This document shows, piece by piece, positions 49,669 to 59,679 of a DNA stretch of 64,000 nucleotides. Below the pieces are notes generated by a model, which saw nothing but the letters and a program-made list of their open reading frames with translations, made no database searches and was not told the origin of the DNA. Within the stretch, counting starts at the first letter, position 1, and the number at the start of each line of letters is the position of its first letter. The translations under genes and the position numbers were made by a program. This stretch comes from Candidatus Peregrinibacteria bacterium GW2011_GWC2_39_14 (GTDB lineage Bacteria; Patescibacteriota; Gracilibacteria; UBA1369; UBA12463), in contig LBWJ01000011.1 in assembly GCA_000993595.1 (NCBI GenBank), positions 146,862-210,861 of the forward strand. The letters are read 5' to 3'.

Positions 49669-50955
49669 ATGCATACACCAAAAAACGACGAACCTGTATT
49701 GATAGGCGATGAATATCCAGAAGCTTATCCAAATCAAAGGTTTGTAGAATCAGCACAAGCTGCACTAGATAAAACGCTAACAGAATTGCCTGAATTCGCT
49801 GATCTTTCGGAAAATCCGGAAGAACTAACAAAAGTCGCAAACGCAACATATGCAGCATTCCCTGTAATTCAAATGGCTCAAAATGCATTGAAAGCAGTCG
49901 AAGCAGCTCAAACGCCTGAATCAAAACGCGGCATCTCAGATGAGCCGCTTAAAGACAAACTCAAATTAAAAGAGTCGTTGAAACAAGCCGTTGCTATAGT
50001 TGCAGCGCTCACGACCAAGTTAAATGCAAAAACTCAAATAAACAACAAAAGGCCACAAGAAGCTTCGCCATATACCGGAACAATATTTTATGTAAACCCG
50101 GAAAATCCAACAGAATATTCAATATCTTCATTAAAGCTCGCTCCATACTTCAATCAAGTCGATTTCCTTGAACAATTAGCGACATATAGAAAAAGCGATG
50201 AATATAGACAATATGTAGTACCTAATCAAAATTTAAATCGAGCCGTTACCACTTATGCAAGCGAAGCAGCACGAACATTATTGACAGGACACAGCCAAAC
50301 ATTAGGAATAATCAGCGTTGATGAAATACAAGCAAAACTCGACGCAATAATGGCATTAATACCTCAAGACGGCGAAATCCCAAGTGATCCAGCGATATAC
50401 GAAAAAATGGAACAAGGGATAGCAAGATTAGGCGAAACAATCCAAAAAGTTCAATTCGCATTAAGGACTCTTAATGCCGCAGAAAACGCAGTAAGGGATA
50501 GCATAACAGGCGGAAGCGACATGATAAACGCTCTTAATTTAATTGAAGCAAAAAAGAAAAAACTAGAAGGATTTGAACAATTTCTCGTACAAACATCAAA
50601 ACTACTTACAAAATTAGAAGCAAGAAAACAAGTCAAAGCAATAGCTGAAGGACGAAATACGCGTGGATATATCGGATACATAACGTTTAAACAAGGAAAC
50701 ACTCTAAGCAACATTTCAATCCCAACAACAAAAGAACGCCCAACTATACAAGAAATGATTGAAGAAATAGAAAGGCAATTCAGCTCGACAAAAGGAAAAC
50801 CATTAGCACGCGAAGTTGGTGAAGTAAGCGGTGAAGCATATGAATTTTGCGAAAAACATTTCAATGAAAGAGCTTTTCAAGAAATGTTAAAAAACGTAAC
50901 TATTTACATGGCCGAACTTCAAAAAATCGCCGCCGAACAAACGTCAGTCGCTTAA
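49669..50955 (+). CDS. Hypothetical helical protein
   Basis: 428 residues, soluble, mostly helical and Ala/Gln/Glu-rich, with a beta-like centre (GTIFYVNPENPTEYSISSLKLAPYF) repeated in style later (RGYIGYITFKQGNTLSNISIPTTKERPTIQEMIEEIERQF). Two helical arms around 175-300 look coiled-coil. No signal peptide, no motif recognised. The twin strand-helix segments suggest an internal duplication. Confidence 0.6.
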   Translation: MHTPKNDEPVLIGDEYPEAYPNQRFVESAQAALDKTLTELPEFADLSENPEELTKVANATYAAFPVIQMAQNALKAVEAAQTPESKRGISDEPLKDKLKLKESLKQAVAIVAALTTKLNAKTQINNKRPQEASPYTGTIFYVNPENPTEYSISSLKLAPYFNQVDFLEQLATYRKSDEYRQYVVPNQNLNRAVTTYASEAARTLLTGHSQTLGIISVDEIQAKLDAIMALIPQDGEIPSDPAIYEKMEQGIARLGETIQKVQFALRTLNAAENAVRDSITGGSDMINALNLIEAKKKKLEGFEQFLVQTSKLLTKLEARKQVKAIAEGRNTRGYIGYITFKQGNTLSNISIPTTKERPTIQEMIEEIERQFSSTKGKPLAREVGEVSGEAYEFCEKHFNERAFQEMLKNVTIYMAELQKIAAEQTSVA

Positions 50956-51032
50956 TAAGCAGCTTTCCGCAATTCCATTTTGCGAAGCATCATTCACAAG
51001 CTATAATTGGGGTAATCTTTACCCCAATTTTT

Positions 51033-52361
51033 ATGCGACAAAAAATTTCAGACGATAGGCCGACATTAATGCGCTACGAAATTCGTGAAATCGTTGATGT
51101 TGTGCAAAAGATTCAAGAATTAGACAAAAATTTCAAATTTGTTGGTGAAAACATTGGTGATCCTGTTGCAAAAGGATGGCCTGTACCTCCATTTTTAAAA
51201 GAAATTTTAATTGACGCCATCAAGCAAGAAGGCGACAAAATTTTCGGATACACGCACTCACGAGGATACCCACCAGCTCGAAAATGGGTCTGCAAATACG
51301 CAAAACGCTTCTCCCCTTCCGCAAATTTGGATTATGAATATGTGCTTTTTACAAGCGGTCTTGGCGCGGCAATTTCCACAATTTATGAAATGTTACCTCA
51401 TGGAAAGCGCATTTTGCAACCAACTCCTTCTTATCCAACGCACGCTTCGATGGAATCATTCAACGCAAATCTTGAATCAGTCTCGTATCAATTGAATCCC
51501 AATAATGACTGGCAACCAGATATTGAAGACATGGAAGCCAAAATCAAGGTGGATGAAAACATAGTTGGAATCCTTGTCATAAATCCAAACAATCCAACAG
51601 GTGCGGTTTATTCAAAAGAAACTCTCGAAAAAATCGTCGCACTCGCTGAAAAATACAAACTTTTCATCGTCTCGGATGAAGTTTATTTCCGCATGGTTTA
51701 TTTTGGAAAAAAATTCGAACAAATAACTGAAATCGCAAATAACCGCGTGCCATTAGTTGTGATGCGCGGCCTTTCAAAAGACGTTCCTTGGCCGGGCGGT
51801 CGCTGCGGATGGCTTGAATTCCACGGCATTGATCTTGATCCGGATTATAAAAAATATTGCGACGCTGTCAAAAAACGCATTCTTCTTGAAGTTTGCTCAA
51901 CAACAATTCCACAAATGATTTTGGAACAAATGTATGAGCATCCAAAATTTGACGATTGGAATAAAGAATATAACGCGCATCTTGAAGACAATTCAAGATA
52001 CATCGCCGAAACACTTTCAAAATCGCCTTATTTAAAAGTAAACCCAACTTATGGCGCATTTTATATGATGCCACTTTTTAAAGAAGGTGTTTTAAACGAT
52101 CGCCAAACATTGCCGATTGAAAGTCCGGAAGCCAAAAAATATGTTGAAGAAATAACCTCAAAACCGGGCTTAAAACTGGATAAACGATTTGTATATTACT
52201 TACTCGCCGCAACAGGAATTTGCGTTGTTCCGGCATCCAGTTTTTTCAGCAAACATTACGGCTTCAGATTAACAACTTTGGAACGCGATCCCGCCAAAAG
52301 AAACGCAACATACGAAAAAGTTGTTGAAATGATCCAAAAATACGTGGAATCGACAAAGTAA
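51033..52361 (+). CDS. PLP-dependent aminotransferase, class I/II (fold type I)
   Basis: 442 residues. Features: N-terminal substrate loop GENIGDPVAKGWPVPPFLK, the LFTSGLGAAISTIYEML cofactor region, INPNNPTGAVYSKETLEKIVALAEKYKLFIVSDEVYFRM and the Schiff-base lysine K249 in GLSKDVPWPGGRCGW; a C-terminal FRLTTLERD holds the substrate-carboxylate Arg. The Lys-to-WPGGRCGW motif is like alanine/valine-pyruvate aminotransferases of the AlaA group, but specificity is uncertain. It has only weak upstream signals and stands alone. Confidence 0.9.
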   Translation: MRQKISDDRPTLMRYEIREIVDVVQKIQELDKNFKFVGENIGDPVAKGWPVPPFLKEILIDAIKQEGDKIFGYTHSRGYPPARKWVCKYAKRFSPSANLDYEYVLFTSGLGAAISTIYEMLPHGKRILQPTPSYPTHASMESFNANLESVSYQLNPNNDWQPDIEDMEAKIKVDENIVGILVINPNNPTGAVYSKETLEKIVALAEKYKLFIVSDEVYFRMVYFGKKFEQITEIANNRVPLVVMRGLSKDVPWPGGRCGWLEFHGIDLDPDYKKYCDAVKKRILLEVCSTTIPQMILEQMYEHPKFDDWNKEYNAHLEDNSRYIAETLSKSPYLKVNPTYGAFYMMPLFKEGVLNDRQTLPIESPEAKKYVEEITSKPGLKLDKRFVYYLLAATGICVVPASSFFSKHYGFRLTTLERDPAKRNATYEKVVEMIQKYVESTK

Positions 52362-52380
52362 AACTTTCACCAAACAAAGC

Positions 52381-55300
52381 TTATTCTTTTTCCTTTAAAG
52401 CGGCTTTTCTGACTTTTGAAACCCTAGCTTTTATACTGCCTTTATTAACCCAAACCAAGGCTTCATCAGGCTTTAATTTAAACACTTCAGCATAACGAGA
52501 ATAATCCGCATCAGCTTCGGAAACAGCAACAAGATCAAGCCCAAAAAGTCCACCATAACGACTCACGTCAATTACTCCACTCTGATCAACAACGTATTTC
52601 TTACCTCCAACCTTTAAATCCAATGCTCTTTTAGCAGCAAGCCTGTCCTCAGCTTCATTCAAAGCTTGCGCGTCATCATCAAGCTCAGGCTCAACGGCCG
52701 CTACGGCGCCACCGCCGCCACCTTCATCAACTCTCTTTTTTGGTGGCCTACCTCGTCTTTTTGGCGCAGGTTTCGCCGGCTCAACAATAGCAGTACCACC
52801 CGCAACCACTTCAGCGGTCCCACTCTCTCCATCCACAACCAAAGGCGCAACATTTTCAGCATCATCAAGAGATATCTGACCTTCAAGAACGCCTTTCATA
52901 ACCTCAAATTCACTTCCGGAAAGCCTTGACTTCATCTCTTCCAAAACAGAACTTTGCATAATTTTTCTTGGATCAAGTTTTCCGGAACCAAGATATCTTG
53001 CAAGTTTATAATAACGTCCCTGCCTATATCCACGATTCACATCTGTTTCAATAAGCGTTTCCGCAAACTTTACTCCAGGCATACGCTCTTTCATATCACT
53101 TTCCAAAAACGCATCCGCAAAAATACCAATAGAACCACTCTTGTTACGACTTGAATACAGTCTACATCTTGGGTCAACGTACTCACTATCACTACCCTTC
53201 CCGGCCAATCCAACAAAAGTCATGCCTAAAATTTTCCCGGTATTTTCGTCATACAAAATCGAATACAAACATTTTCTTGAAGAAAAATCTATATCCTCTC
53301 TAACAAGCCCCTTATCCACCATCTTCATATACGTAACAAGATTTTCATCTGACATCTCATGCTTTAAGAGAAAATATTCTTTACCGGCTACAGCAATTCT
53401 ATGACAAGGTGGGAGCTTTTTTCGTCTAAATAATTTACCGTCTTTCTCAACAACACTGCCTCGCTTATAGCTCGCGGGAATAAGCTCGTAATAATTACTT
53501 CCATCAAATTCAACTTCATTATCGTAAGTAACAGGCTGCCCAAGCGGCAAATTATAAGTTCTCCCGCCAAGACTTCTAATCCTTATTTCATCGCCAACAA
53601 ATTTTCTTATATCAACAGGCTCAACCGGCAAAGACGCAATCAAAGCGCACCTTTTTCCTTTAATCTCAACCGTTTTGAGTGAAGACAAATCAAAGTCCGA
53701 ACGCAAGCCGGAAAGCAAATCAACATCAATATAATTTTCATCGTCTTTACGATAAATAAGTTTAAAAACACGACCATAAATGCCTTCTTCGCCCTTGCAA
53801 TGAAGTGGCCAATCATCAATTGGAGCAGTACAAAGCTCTGCCATGCCAAGCAAACTTATAAGATCATCCAAAACGCCGGCTCTCGTAGAAGGATTTGCAA
53901 AATCTTTTTCCCTACTGCGAACATATCTCATAGCAATATAAGCTCTTTTTCTTTTAGCAATTGTCGCCTCGGCATCAACCGGAGTTTTATTTGGGATAGA
54001 ACTGTAATAATGATTATCAACATCAGGCCTTTCATCGCCAAACATAAAGTTGGAAATAGACCTAATTTCCGGCGCAACTTTAAGCGCAAACGCCTCAAGA
54101 ACAGCCGCATGAATTGCCTTATAAAAAACATAATCGGGCTTTATTCCAAAAATCAAAAGATCGCCATTTCCATCCAAAGCACACGACAATCTTTTTTCAC
54201 CAAATCCGGGAAAATAAAATACAACTTCAACATAACCAATAAAATTGTTTTTCTCTTTTTTTGGCATACCAAGCTTTTCAATTGAATCATCAGACATTCC
54301 AAAAGCTTTCAAAAACTTCGCACCAATATCAGAATTATAAAAAGCAATATGGCTTACAAAACCTTCTTTTGAAAGTACGTTTGTAGGGTCAATCCTGGAA
54401 CGATAACAATAAGTTGGGTCCTCGGTATCACGATATCTTTCAATAGCGTCTTTGTAGCTCACAATCTGATTGCCATGATCAATATCACGAGTTGGCATGC
54501 CTTCAATCGTAGATTTCCCAAGATATCTCTGTAAAATTGAAACGATCTCAAGGTTATTTCTTGTTAAAGTCTCGGATTCGCTACCATCAACGCCAAATTC
54601 ACGCTCATATTGCACAAACCTTCTTTGAAAATCAAACCATTTCGCAGAATCGGTATTAAAAATTTCGTCCGTAAATCCATTGGAATCATTCTCGCATATA
54701 CTATAAATTTCCTCATACATTGCGGACTTAAAAAGCAAATAATACATTCGATTATCAATTCCAATATAAGACAAATCTTCAGCAGGCTGAATAATATTAA
54801 AATTTCGATCAAACATCATTTTTATTTTTCTAAATTGCCTTTTCTTCGCATCCACTTCAAAAATCAATTCAGCGCAAACGCCACTTTCATTAACGGAAAA
54901 AGAGATTCTTCGCAAACCGATTTTACGTAAAATTTCACTCTTAACATCAAATTCCTGACCGGAAGCGGCGGAAAGCGCTTCAATGTACTTGTTTGGCGAA
55001 TCAGAACTCGAATCAGAACCACTCAAATAGTCATGATACAAGTTCGAAATCGACTCCATCTCTCTCGCCAAAAAGATATGTTTTTCAGCTCCGGCACCAA
55101 ATACTTTTTCATAATCAGGCAAATAATCAAACAAAGCATCGGGCGCATTACACACAATATAATTATCCATTCCAAGGCCGGCCCTAAGTTTTTCCAATCT
55201 TTCTTGCCCACCGCTTACAAGTAATTCAGGATGCCTTGCAACCAAACCGGAAAGTTCGCCAAAAAGATTCAACTTAGAACAAACATCAGGCCTACTCATA

Positions 55301-57774
55301 ACAACAAAAGCTTTTCCAAGAAAATAAGCATCACTCTCAAAATCCGGAATGGAACGAACAACTTCAAGAGCATCTTCATATCGTCCAAGATTCATAAGTC
55401 CGGCAATCGCCTTCTTGTGAACACCTAAAAGAACCGGACCAATTTTTGGATCAGACAAAAGCTCATTAACGCCACCTCTTAACATTTTAAAATAAGGATC
55501 ATCGTAAAACATTGAAGCAACCGTCCTACCTGAAGAGAACATCATATGTAACACGATTACCGCTCGCTCATGCGTAAAAGAAACTTCTTCAGTTGCAAAG
55601 TCTCTATCTTCACCACAAATTTTCCAAGGCATAGCAAATGTAAAAGTCGAAACACCTCCTGCAACTTCAAGATAATCAAAATAATTCGGCAAAATATATT
55701 CACGCCAAATCTCATCTTCCCACTCAGTCCCAACAAATTGCGGTAAGCTTTTTGAAATAATCGAAAGCCCCTTCTTAATCAGTTTTTCCTTTTCAACGCC
55801 TTCAGTGTTTTCAGCAAGCTTAAAACACGATTTCATCCCATAATAAGCCGCTCCGCGCAAAACAACCGCACCATCACGCTCAGCAGTATCGCGCTCGAGA
55901 TATTCCAATGGCTCCTCATAATGTCCGCAAAGAAAAGATGTTTCCATACATCTTGCAGCACAAACATTATCAAGCTCGGTCGGAATATAAAATCCGGCTT
56001 CATTAAGTTTTTTATACAATGAAACAAATTTAGCATGACCCACCGGAAAACCTTCGTGCATCAAAAAATAATCAAAATAAACAGTAAGAAAATAACCATA
56101 ACGACCAATACCTATAGTTTTATCATCATGAACAATTTTCAAATGCTCAAAAGAAGCATCAACACCGGTTTTTGCATTTTTCATAATACGATTAAAATGC
56201 ATTATGCGGTCACGATCCGGAATCTTCGCCCCATCTTCAAAATATTTATATTCAAGCCCAAAAGAAGGAATCAAAGCTCGAAAATTTTCTTCAATGCAAA
56301 CCATATTTGAAGTGACAACTTCATAATCTCCAGCTTCTCCGCCTCCTTCGTCCCATTTTTCAGCATTATTTTTAACATACGGCCTCAAGCCTTTTTTCAT
56401 AAGACTCGCCGCAGCAACATAATCCCCTTTACCTTGCAACGAATGCACAAGAATATAATTAACCATGTTAATAAAATTTGGATTATAACGAACAGCAGAC
56501 TCGTTATAAAGAGCTCTAAATTTTCTATTCACAGCATCGCCACCAAAATAAATAGCCTGAAAATTAACGCTATAAAGAAGGTTAGTTTTAAAAATATTCT
56601 TAATATTTTTCGTAAGAAAATCGATCAAGTCACCAATTTCACCACGATCTTTTTTAAACTTATAAAGCGCGTCAAAAAACTGCACTTTTTCACTGCTAAT
56701 GGCCGCAACTTGCAAAACCGCCTCAAATTCTTTTGGACATTTTGAAGCGCCTTCTTGTCCATAAGAATTCAAAGCTTCAGCAAAAACCATACAAGGAAAC
56801 TCGGGCGAAGAAACAGAGCCGGCATAAGCCAAAACCCGTAAAGATTCTTTATATAAATATTCTTTTTTGGCAGAATCATCAACTTCAGCTTGATACATCA
56901 AATACAACATTTTCCACACTTTAAAAGCCTTTGCAGAAGGTATTTTTTTTAATTCAATAGGCTTAAGAGAAGCAATCTCGCGATCAACAAGTCCTCTTGC
57001 GCCAATAACCTGAATTGCAGGATAAATCCCATAAATCGAAGATTCAGTAGCAAGTTCACGTGCAAATTCAGGATTACGTGGATCTAAATCTACAAATAAA
57101 TTTTCACGTTTATGCATTCCTTCAAGTTCAGCCAAAGTCTTTCTAACTCCGCTCGCTATCCCATCCTGAAAAGCCTTAGGCGCAAGCGGATCCCTGGCCA
57201 TTTCGAGCAAGGCCTCAGGGCCATTCTTAACTTTACTTGCCCAAAAAGTAGCATCCATAAGACCAACTTTTTCCCTCCAATCCGACCCTTCCGGAATATC
57301 AAAAAATTCATCAAGAAATTCAACCAAAACTCGCCTTGGAGTCATCGCTAAAACCTGAATTTTAGGCAATGTAATATTATATTGTCTTGCTACAGCCAAA
57401 ACTAAGCTCAAAACCGCAGCCTGATCCACTGATCGATAACCTCTTGTTTTTTTTACTTCGTCCAAATTATCAAGATTAAAAGTTGCCGCACCGTATCTGC
57501 TTAAAAACTGCCTAAACAGTTCTTTACGCGCTCCACCATCGGAAGTTTGATGATATTTTTCCATGAAAAACCACAAGTCCGTTTTATCAAAAACAGGCAT
57601 CCCGTCTTTTGGAATATAAACCTCATTTTCCTCAGCCAAGTTTAAAAATTCTCTAGTCAAATCTGCACGTTCAGCGTCGTCCAACTGCCTCCACGCAGCA
57701 AGATCGTCAGCGTCCCAGCGTCCAAGGTCATCACTAAGATCTCCCGGTACCCCATTTTTTCTATCATCAGCCAT
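52381..57774 (-). CDS. Giant protein (1797 aa) with C-terminal AT-hook, unknown function
   Basis: 1797 residues, the second largest gene here. No signal peptide. Residues about 1-1000 are helical with TPR-like alternation (for example GVHKKAIAGLMNLGRYEDALEVVRSIPDFESDAYFLGKAF). Further on there are alpha/beta segments with repeated FDRNFNIIQP/YDENTGKILGMTF-like strands. At about 1664-1676 an AT-hook PKRRGRPPKKR sits in a low-complexity linker, followed by a small domain to the end that repeats VDQSGVIDVSRYGGLFGLDL. AT-hooks bind the minor groove of AT-rich DNA, so a nucleoid or DNA-linked role is possible. The family is unknown to me. Confidence 0.8.
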   Translation of the reverse strand: MADDRKNGVPGDLSDDLGRWDADDLAAWRQLDDAERADLTREFLNLAEENEVYIPKDGMPVFDKTDLWFFMEKYHQTSDGGARKELFRQFLSRYGAATFNLDNLDEVKKTRGYRSVDQAAVLSLVLAVARQYNITLPKIQVLAMTPRRVLVEFLDEFFDIPEGSDWREKVGLMDATFWASKVKNGPEALLEMARDPLAPKAFQDGIASGVRKTLAELEGMHKRENLFVDLDPRNPEFARELATESSIYGIYPAIQVIGARGLVDREIASLKPIELKKIPSAKAFKVWKMLYLMYQAEVDDSAKKEYLYKESLRVLAYAGSVSSPEFPCMVFAEALNSYGQEGASKCPKEFEAVLQVAAISSEKVQFFDALYKFKKDRGEIGDLIDFLTKNIKNIFKTNLLYSVNFQAIYFGGDAVNRKFRALYNESAVRYNPNFINMVNYILVHSLQGKGDYVAAASLMKKGLRPYVKNNAEKWDEGGGEAGDYEVVTSNMVCIEENFRALIPSFGLEYKYFEDGAKIPDRDRIMHFNRIMKNAKTGVDASFEHLKIVHDDKTIGIGRYGYFLTVYFDYFLMHEGFPVGHAKFVSLYKKLNEAGFYIPTELDNVCAARCMETSFLCGHYEEPLEYLERDTAERDGAVVLRGAAYYGMKSCFKLAENTEGVEKEKLIKKGLSIISKSLPQFVGTEWEDEIWREYILPNYFDYLEVAGGVSTFTFAMPWKICGEDRDFATEEVSFTHERAVIVLHMMFSSGRTVASMFYDDPYFKMLRGGVNELLSDPKIGPVLLGVHKKAIAGLMNLGRYEDALEVVRSIPDFESDAYFLGKAFVVMSRPDVCSKLNLFGELSGLVARHPELLVSGGQERLEKLRAGLGMDNYIVCNAPDALFDYLPDYEKVFGAGAEKHIFLAREMESISNLYHDYLSGSDSSSDSPNKYIEALSAASGQEFDVKSEILRKIGLRRISFSVNESGVCAELIFEVDAKKRQFRKIKMMFDRNFNIIQPAEDLSYIGIDNRMYYLLFKSAMYEEIYSICENDSNGFTDEIFNTDSAKWFDFQRRFVQYEREFGVDGSESETLTRNNLEIVSILQRYLGKSTIEGMPTRDIDHGNQIVSYKDAIERYRDTEDPTYCYRSRIDPTNVLSKEGFVSHIAFYNSDIGAKFLKAFGMSDDSIEKLGMPKKEKNNFIGYVEVVFYFPGFGEKRLSCALDGNGDLLIFGIKPDYVFYKAIHAAVLEAFALKVAPEIRSISNFMFGDERPDVDNHYYSSIPNKTPVDAEATIAKRKRAYIAMRYVRSREKDFANPSTRAGVLDDLISLLGMAELCTAPIDDWPLHCKGEEGIYGRVFKLIYRKDDENYIDVDLLSGLRSDFDLSSLKTVEIKGKRCALIASLPVEPVDIRKFVGDEIRIRSLGGRTYNLPLGQPVTYDNEVEFDGSNYYELIPASYKRGSVVEKDGKLFRRKKLPPCHRIAVAGKEYFLLKHEMSDENLVTYMKMVDKGLVREDIDFSSRKCLYSILYDENTGKILGMTFVGLAGKGSDSEYVDPRCRLYSSRNKSGSIGIFADAFLESDMKERMPGVKFAETLIETDVNRGYRQGRYYKLARYLGSGKLDPRKIMQSSVLEEMKSRLSGSEFEVMKGVLEGQISLDDAENVAPLVVDGESGTAEVVAGGTAIVEPAKPAPKRRGRPPKKRVDEGGGGGAVAAVEPELDDDAQALNEAEDRLAAKRALDLKVGGKKYVVDQSGVIDVSRYGGLFGLDLVAVSEADADYSRYAEVFKLKPDEALVWVNKGSIKARVSKVRKAALKEKE

Positions 57775-57861
57775 ACAAAATCGGCTTTTAATTTTATAGA
57801 ATTATATTATACATATAAAATCAATGTTGTCCAGCTCAAACGAGCTCAGCCAACTAAGGCC

Positions 57862-57894
57862 TGAAAATTAAAAATTGAAAATTGAAAATTGAAT
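57862..57894. repeat. Short tandem repeat of GAAAATT units
   Basis: About four imperfect 7-bp units (GAAAATT) lie between efp and the giant-protein gene, preceded by GCTC-aaac-GAGC near 57835. No other feature is seen in the gap. Confidence 0.55.
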
Positions 57895-57920
57895 GTAAAT
57901 TGATTCTTGAATCTTGTAAA

Positions 57921-58484
57921 TTACTTCTGCTGCACCCTCTCAACATACGCATGCGTCTCCGTATTTATGCGAATCGTATCTCCTTCTTTAATAAACAAAG
58001 GAACGTTCACAGTCGCACCGGTTTCAATTGTAACTGGCTTCGTACCGCCTGTTGCAGTATCGCCTTTTTCTCCCGGTGGAGCGGCAATAACTTTGAAATC
58101 AAGCTTTGGAGGCATTTGGATGGAACACGGAACACCATCAATAAAAACAAGCGTAACTTCCGAGTTATCAACCATCAAATCAGCATATTCGGCAACCAAA
58201 TCCTTTGTAATCGTAAACTGATCATAAGTTTTATTATCCATAAAGTTATAATCCGTTCCATCGTTATACATATACTGACATTTTCGATATTGAAGATCGG
58301 CCTCTTCAATACTTTCACCGGATTTAAAAGAAACTTCAAGCGCTTTTCCGGTTTTAATATTCTTCAATTTTGTTCTTGTAAAAGCAGTTCCTTTACCCGG
58401 ATTAACAAATTGAAAATCCGAAATAAGCCAAGTTTCACCATTATATTTCACCGCATTTCCTTTTCTAAAGTCTGATGTTTGCAT
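57921..58484 (-). CDS. efp: Translation elongation factor P
   Basis: 187 residues. The KOW/EF-P N-domain has MQTSDFRKGNAVKYNGETW and the modification loop VNPGKGTAF with K31 at the tip, the residue that is lysylated or otherwise modified. The central OB domain has YMYNDGTDYNFMDNKTYDQF and the C-terminal OB domain ends VPLFIKEGDTIRINTETHAYVERV. EF-P relieves ribosome stalling at polyproline. The lysyl ligase EpmA is encoded directly upstream on the same strand (20 bp gap), so K31 is probably lysylated. Confidence 0.97.
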   Translation of the reverse strand: MQTSDFRKGNAVKYNGETWLISDFQFVNPGKGTAFTRTKLKNIKTGKALEVSFKSGESIEEADLQYRKCQYMYNDGTDYNFMDNKTYDQFTITKDLVAEYADLMVDNSEVTLVFIDGVPCSIQMPPKLDFKVIAAPPGEKGDTATGGTKPVTIETGATVNVPLFIKEGDTIRINTETHAYVERVQQK

Positions 58485-58504
58485 ATTGATAATTGTTTAA
58501 TTGA

Positions 58505-59500
58505 TTATTCCTTAATGAACTTTTCTCCACAAAACATAATATCGTCTATCTTCGTAGAATCCGTAAAAAGCATAACAAGACGATCGACGCCAAGAGCAAT
58601 TCCTCCCGACTCCGACATGTATTCTAAAGCAGAAATGAATTTCTCGTCAATCGAATAAACTTCTTTCTTGAGACGTCTTCGCATTTCCTGTTCATCTTCA
58701 AGTCGCACACGTTGCTCTTTTGCATCAATTAATTCGGAAAACGCATTCGCAAGTTCAAGCCCGGCGATATAAAGCTCAAACCTTTCCGCGTATTTTTTAT
58801 CTTTCTTGCTTTGTTTCGAAAGCGCAGCCATACACAAAGGATAATCATATAAAAATACAGGCTTTTTTGCGCCCAATTTCCTCTCGATTTCATTCAAAAA
58901 TATAAGAAAAAATGCATCAGAATAATCCATGGTTTTGCTTTTACTATAGCCCTTTTTAATAACTATAACTTTAAGCAACTTTTCATCTTCCAAAGTCTTT
59001 TTATCAACTCCCGCATATTTTTTAAAAGCCTCTACAACACTCAACCTTTCAAAAGGCGGTTTCAAATCAATCTCCACTCCTTGATACTTTATTTTTGATT
59101 TCTTAAAAACGCGCCTACAAACATCAAAAATCATATTTTCCGTATCGCGCATAATATCTTTATAATCCGCATTTGTTCGATACCACTCAAGCATCGCAAA
59201 TTCCGGATTGTGCGTCGCACTCACTTCTTTATTTCGAAACGTATGCGTAATTTGAAAAATATTTTTAAATCCCGAGGCAAGAAGCCTTTTCATCGCATAT
59301 TCAGGCGAAGTAATAAGATACATATCTTGCGTTTCACCCCTTTCACTTTTAAATTGCGTTTTAAAAGGATCCAAATATGGCTCCATTCCAGGATGCGCAA
59401 CCATTATCGGCGTATCCGTTTCGATAAATTTATTGTGCCAAAAAAATTCCCGAATAGCTTTTATTATTTTCGCCCGAATTTCAAGTTTTTTCACTTCCAT
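58505..59500 (-). CDS. epmA: EF-P lysyl ligase EpmA-like (lysyl-tRNA synthetase paralogue)
   Basis: About 331 residues, the size of EpmA/GenX/PoxA and much shorter than LysRS, because the N-terminal anticodon-binding OB domain is missing. Class II aaRS motifs: motif 1 region FIETDTPIMVAHPGMEPYL, motif 2 FQITHTFRNKEVSATHNPEFAMLEWYR and motif 3 GGIALGVDRLVMLFT. It should lysylate K31 of EF-P. EpmB (a 2,3-aminomutase) is not in the window. I chose the ATG at 59500 (MEVKKLEIR). Confidence 0.92.
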   Translation of the reverse strand: MEVKKLEIRAKIIKAIREFFWHNKFIETDTPIMVAHPGMEPYLDPFKTQFKSERGETQDMYLITSPEYAMKRLLASGFKNIFQITHTFRNKEVSATHNPEFAMLEWYRTNADYKDIMRDTENMIFDVCRRVFKKSKIKYQGVEIDLKPPFERLSVVEAFKKYAGVDKKTLEDEKLLKVIVIKKGYSKSKTMDYSDAFFLIFLNEIERKLGAKKPVFLYDYPLCMAALSKQSKKDKKYAERFELYIAGLELANAFSELIDAKEQRVRLEDEQEMRRRLKKEVYSIDEKFISALEYMSESGGIALGVDRLVMLFTDSTKIDDIMFCGEKFIKE

Positions 59501-59607
59501 ACACCGGATTTTAGCATAAGAATCATATTTTTGTAACAACTTTTAAGGTTTGATAAATTTTTGAGTGAACGTCGAATTAAGCAGAAACAAAATCAAGATG
59601 AGGTTTA

Positions 59608-59649
59608 GCAAAAATCGTCCCCTGAAAGGGGCTGGGGGTAGATTTTTGC
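59608..59649 (+). promoter_or_regulatory. Structured leader element before the LPG-synthase-like gene
   Basis: A perfect stem GCAAAAATC (59608-59616) with GATTTTTGC (59641-59649) encloses a CCCCT-gaa-AGGGG hairpin (59619-59631) followed by GGGGG that could compete for the C4 strand. It ends 30 bp before the ATG at 59680. It could be a small regulatory leader or a leftover terminator; no known riboswitch fits. Confidence 0.4.
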
Positions 59650-59679
59650 ATAAAAACCGAATCGGATTTTGTCTGCGAG

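Noticed and set aside
53800..54285. 161-codon ORF antisense to the giant protein gene
   Set aside because: The minus-strand frame is continuous for 5.4 kb with consistent codon use; the plus-strand ORF is a shadow.
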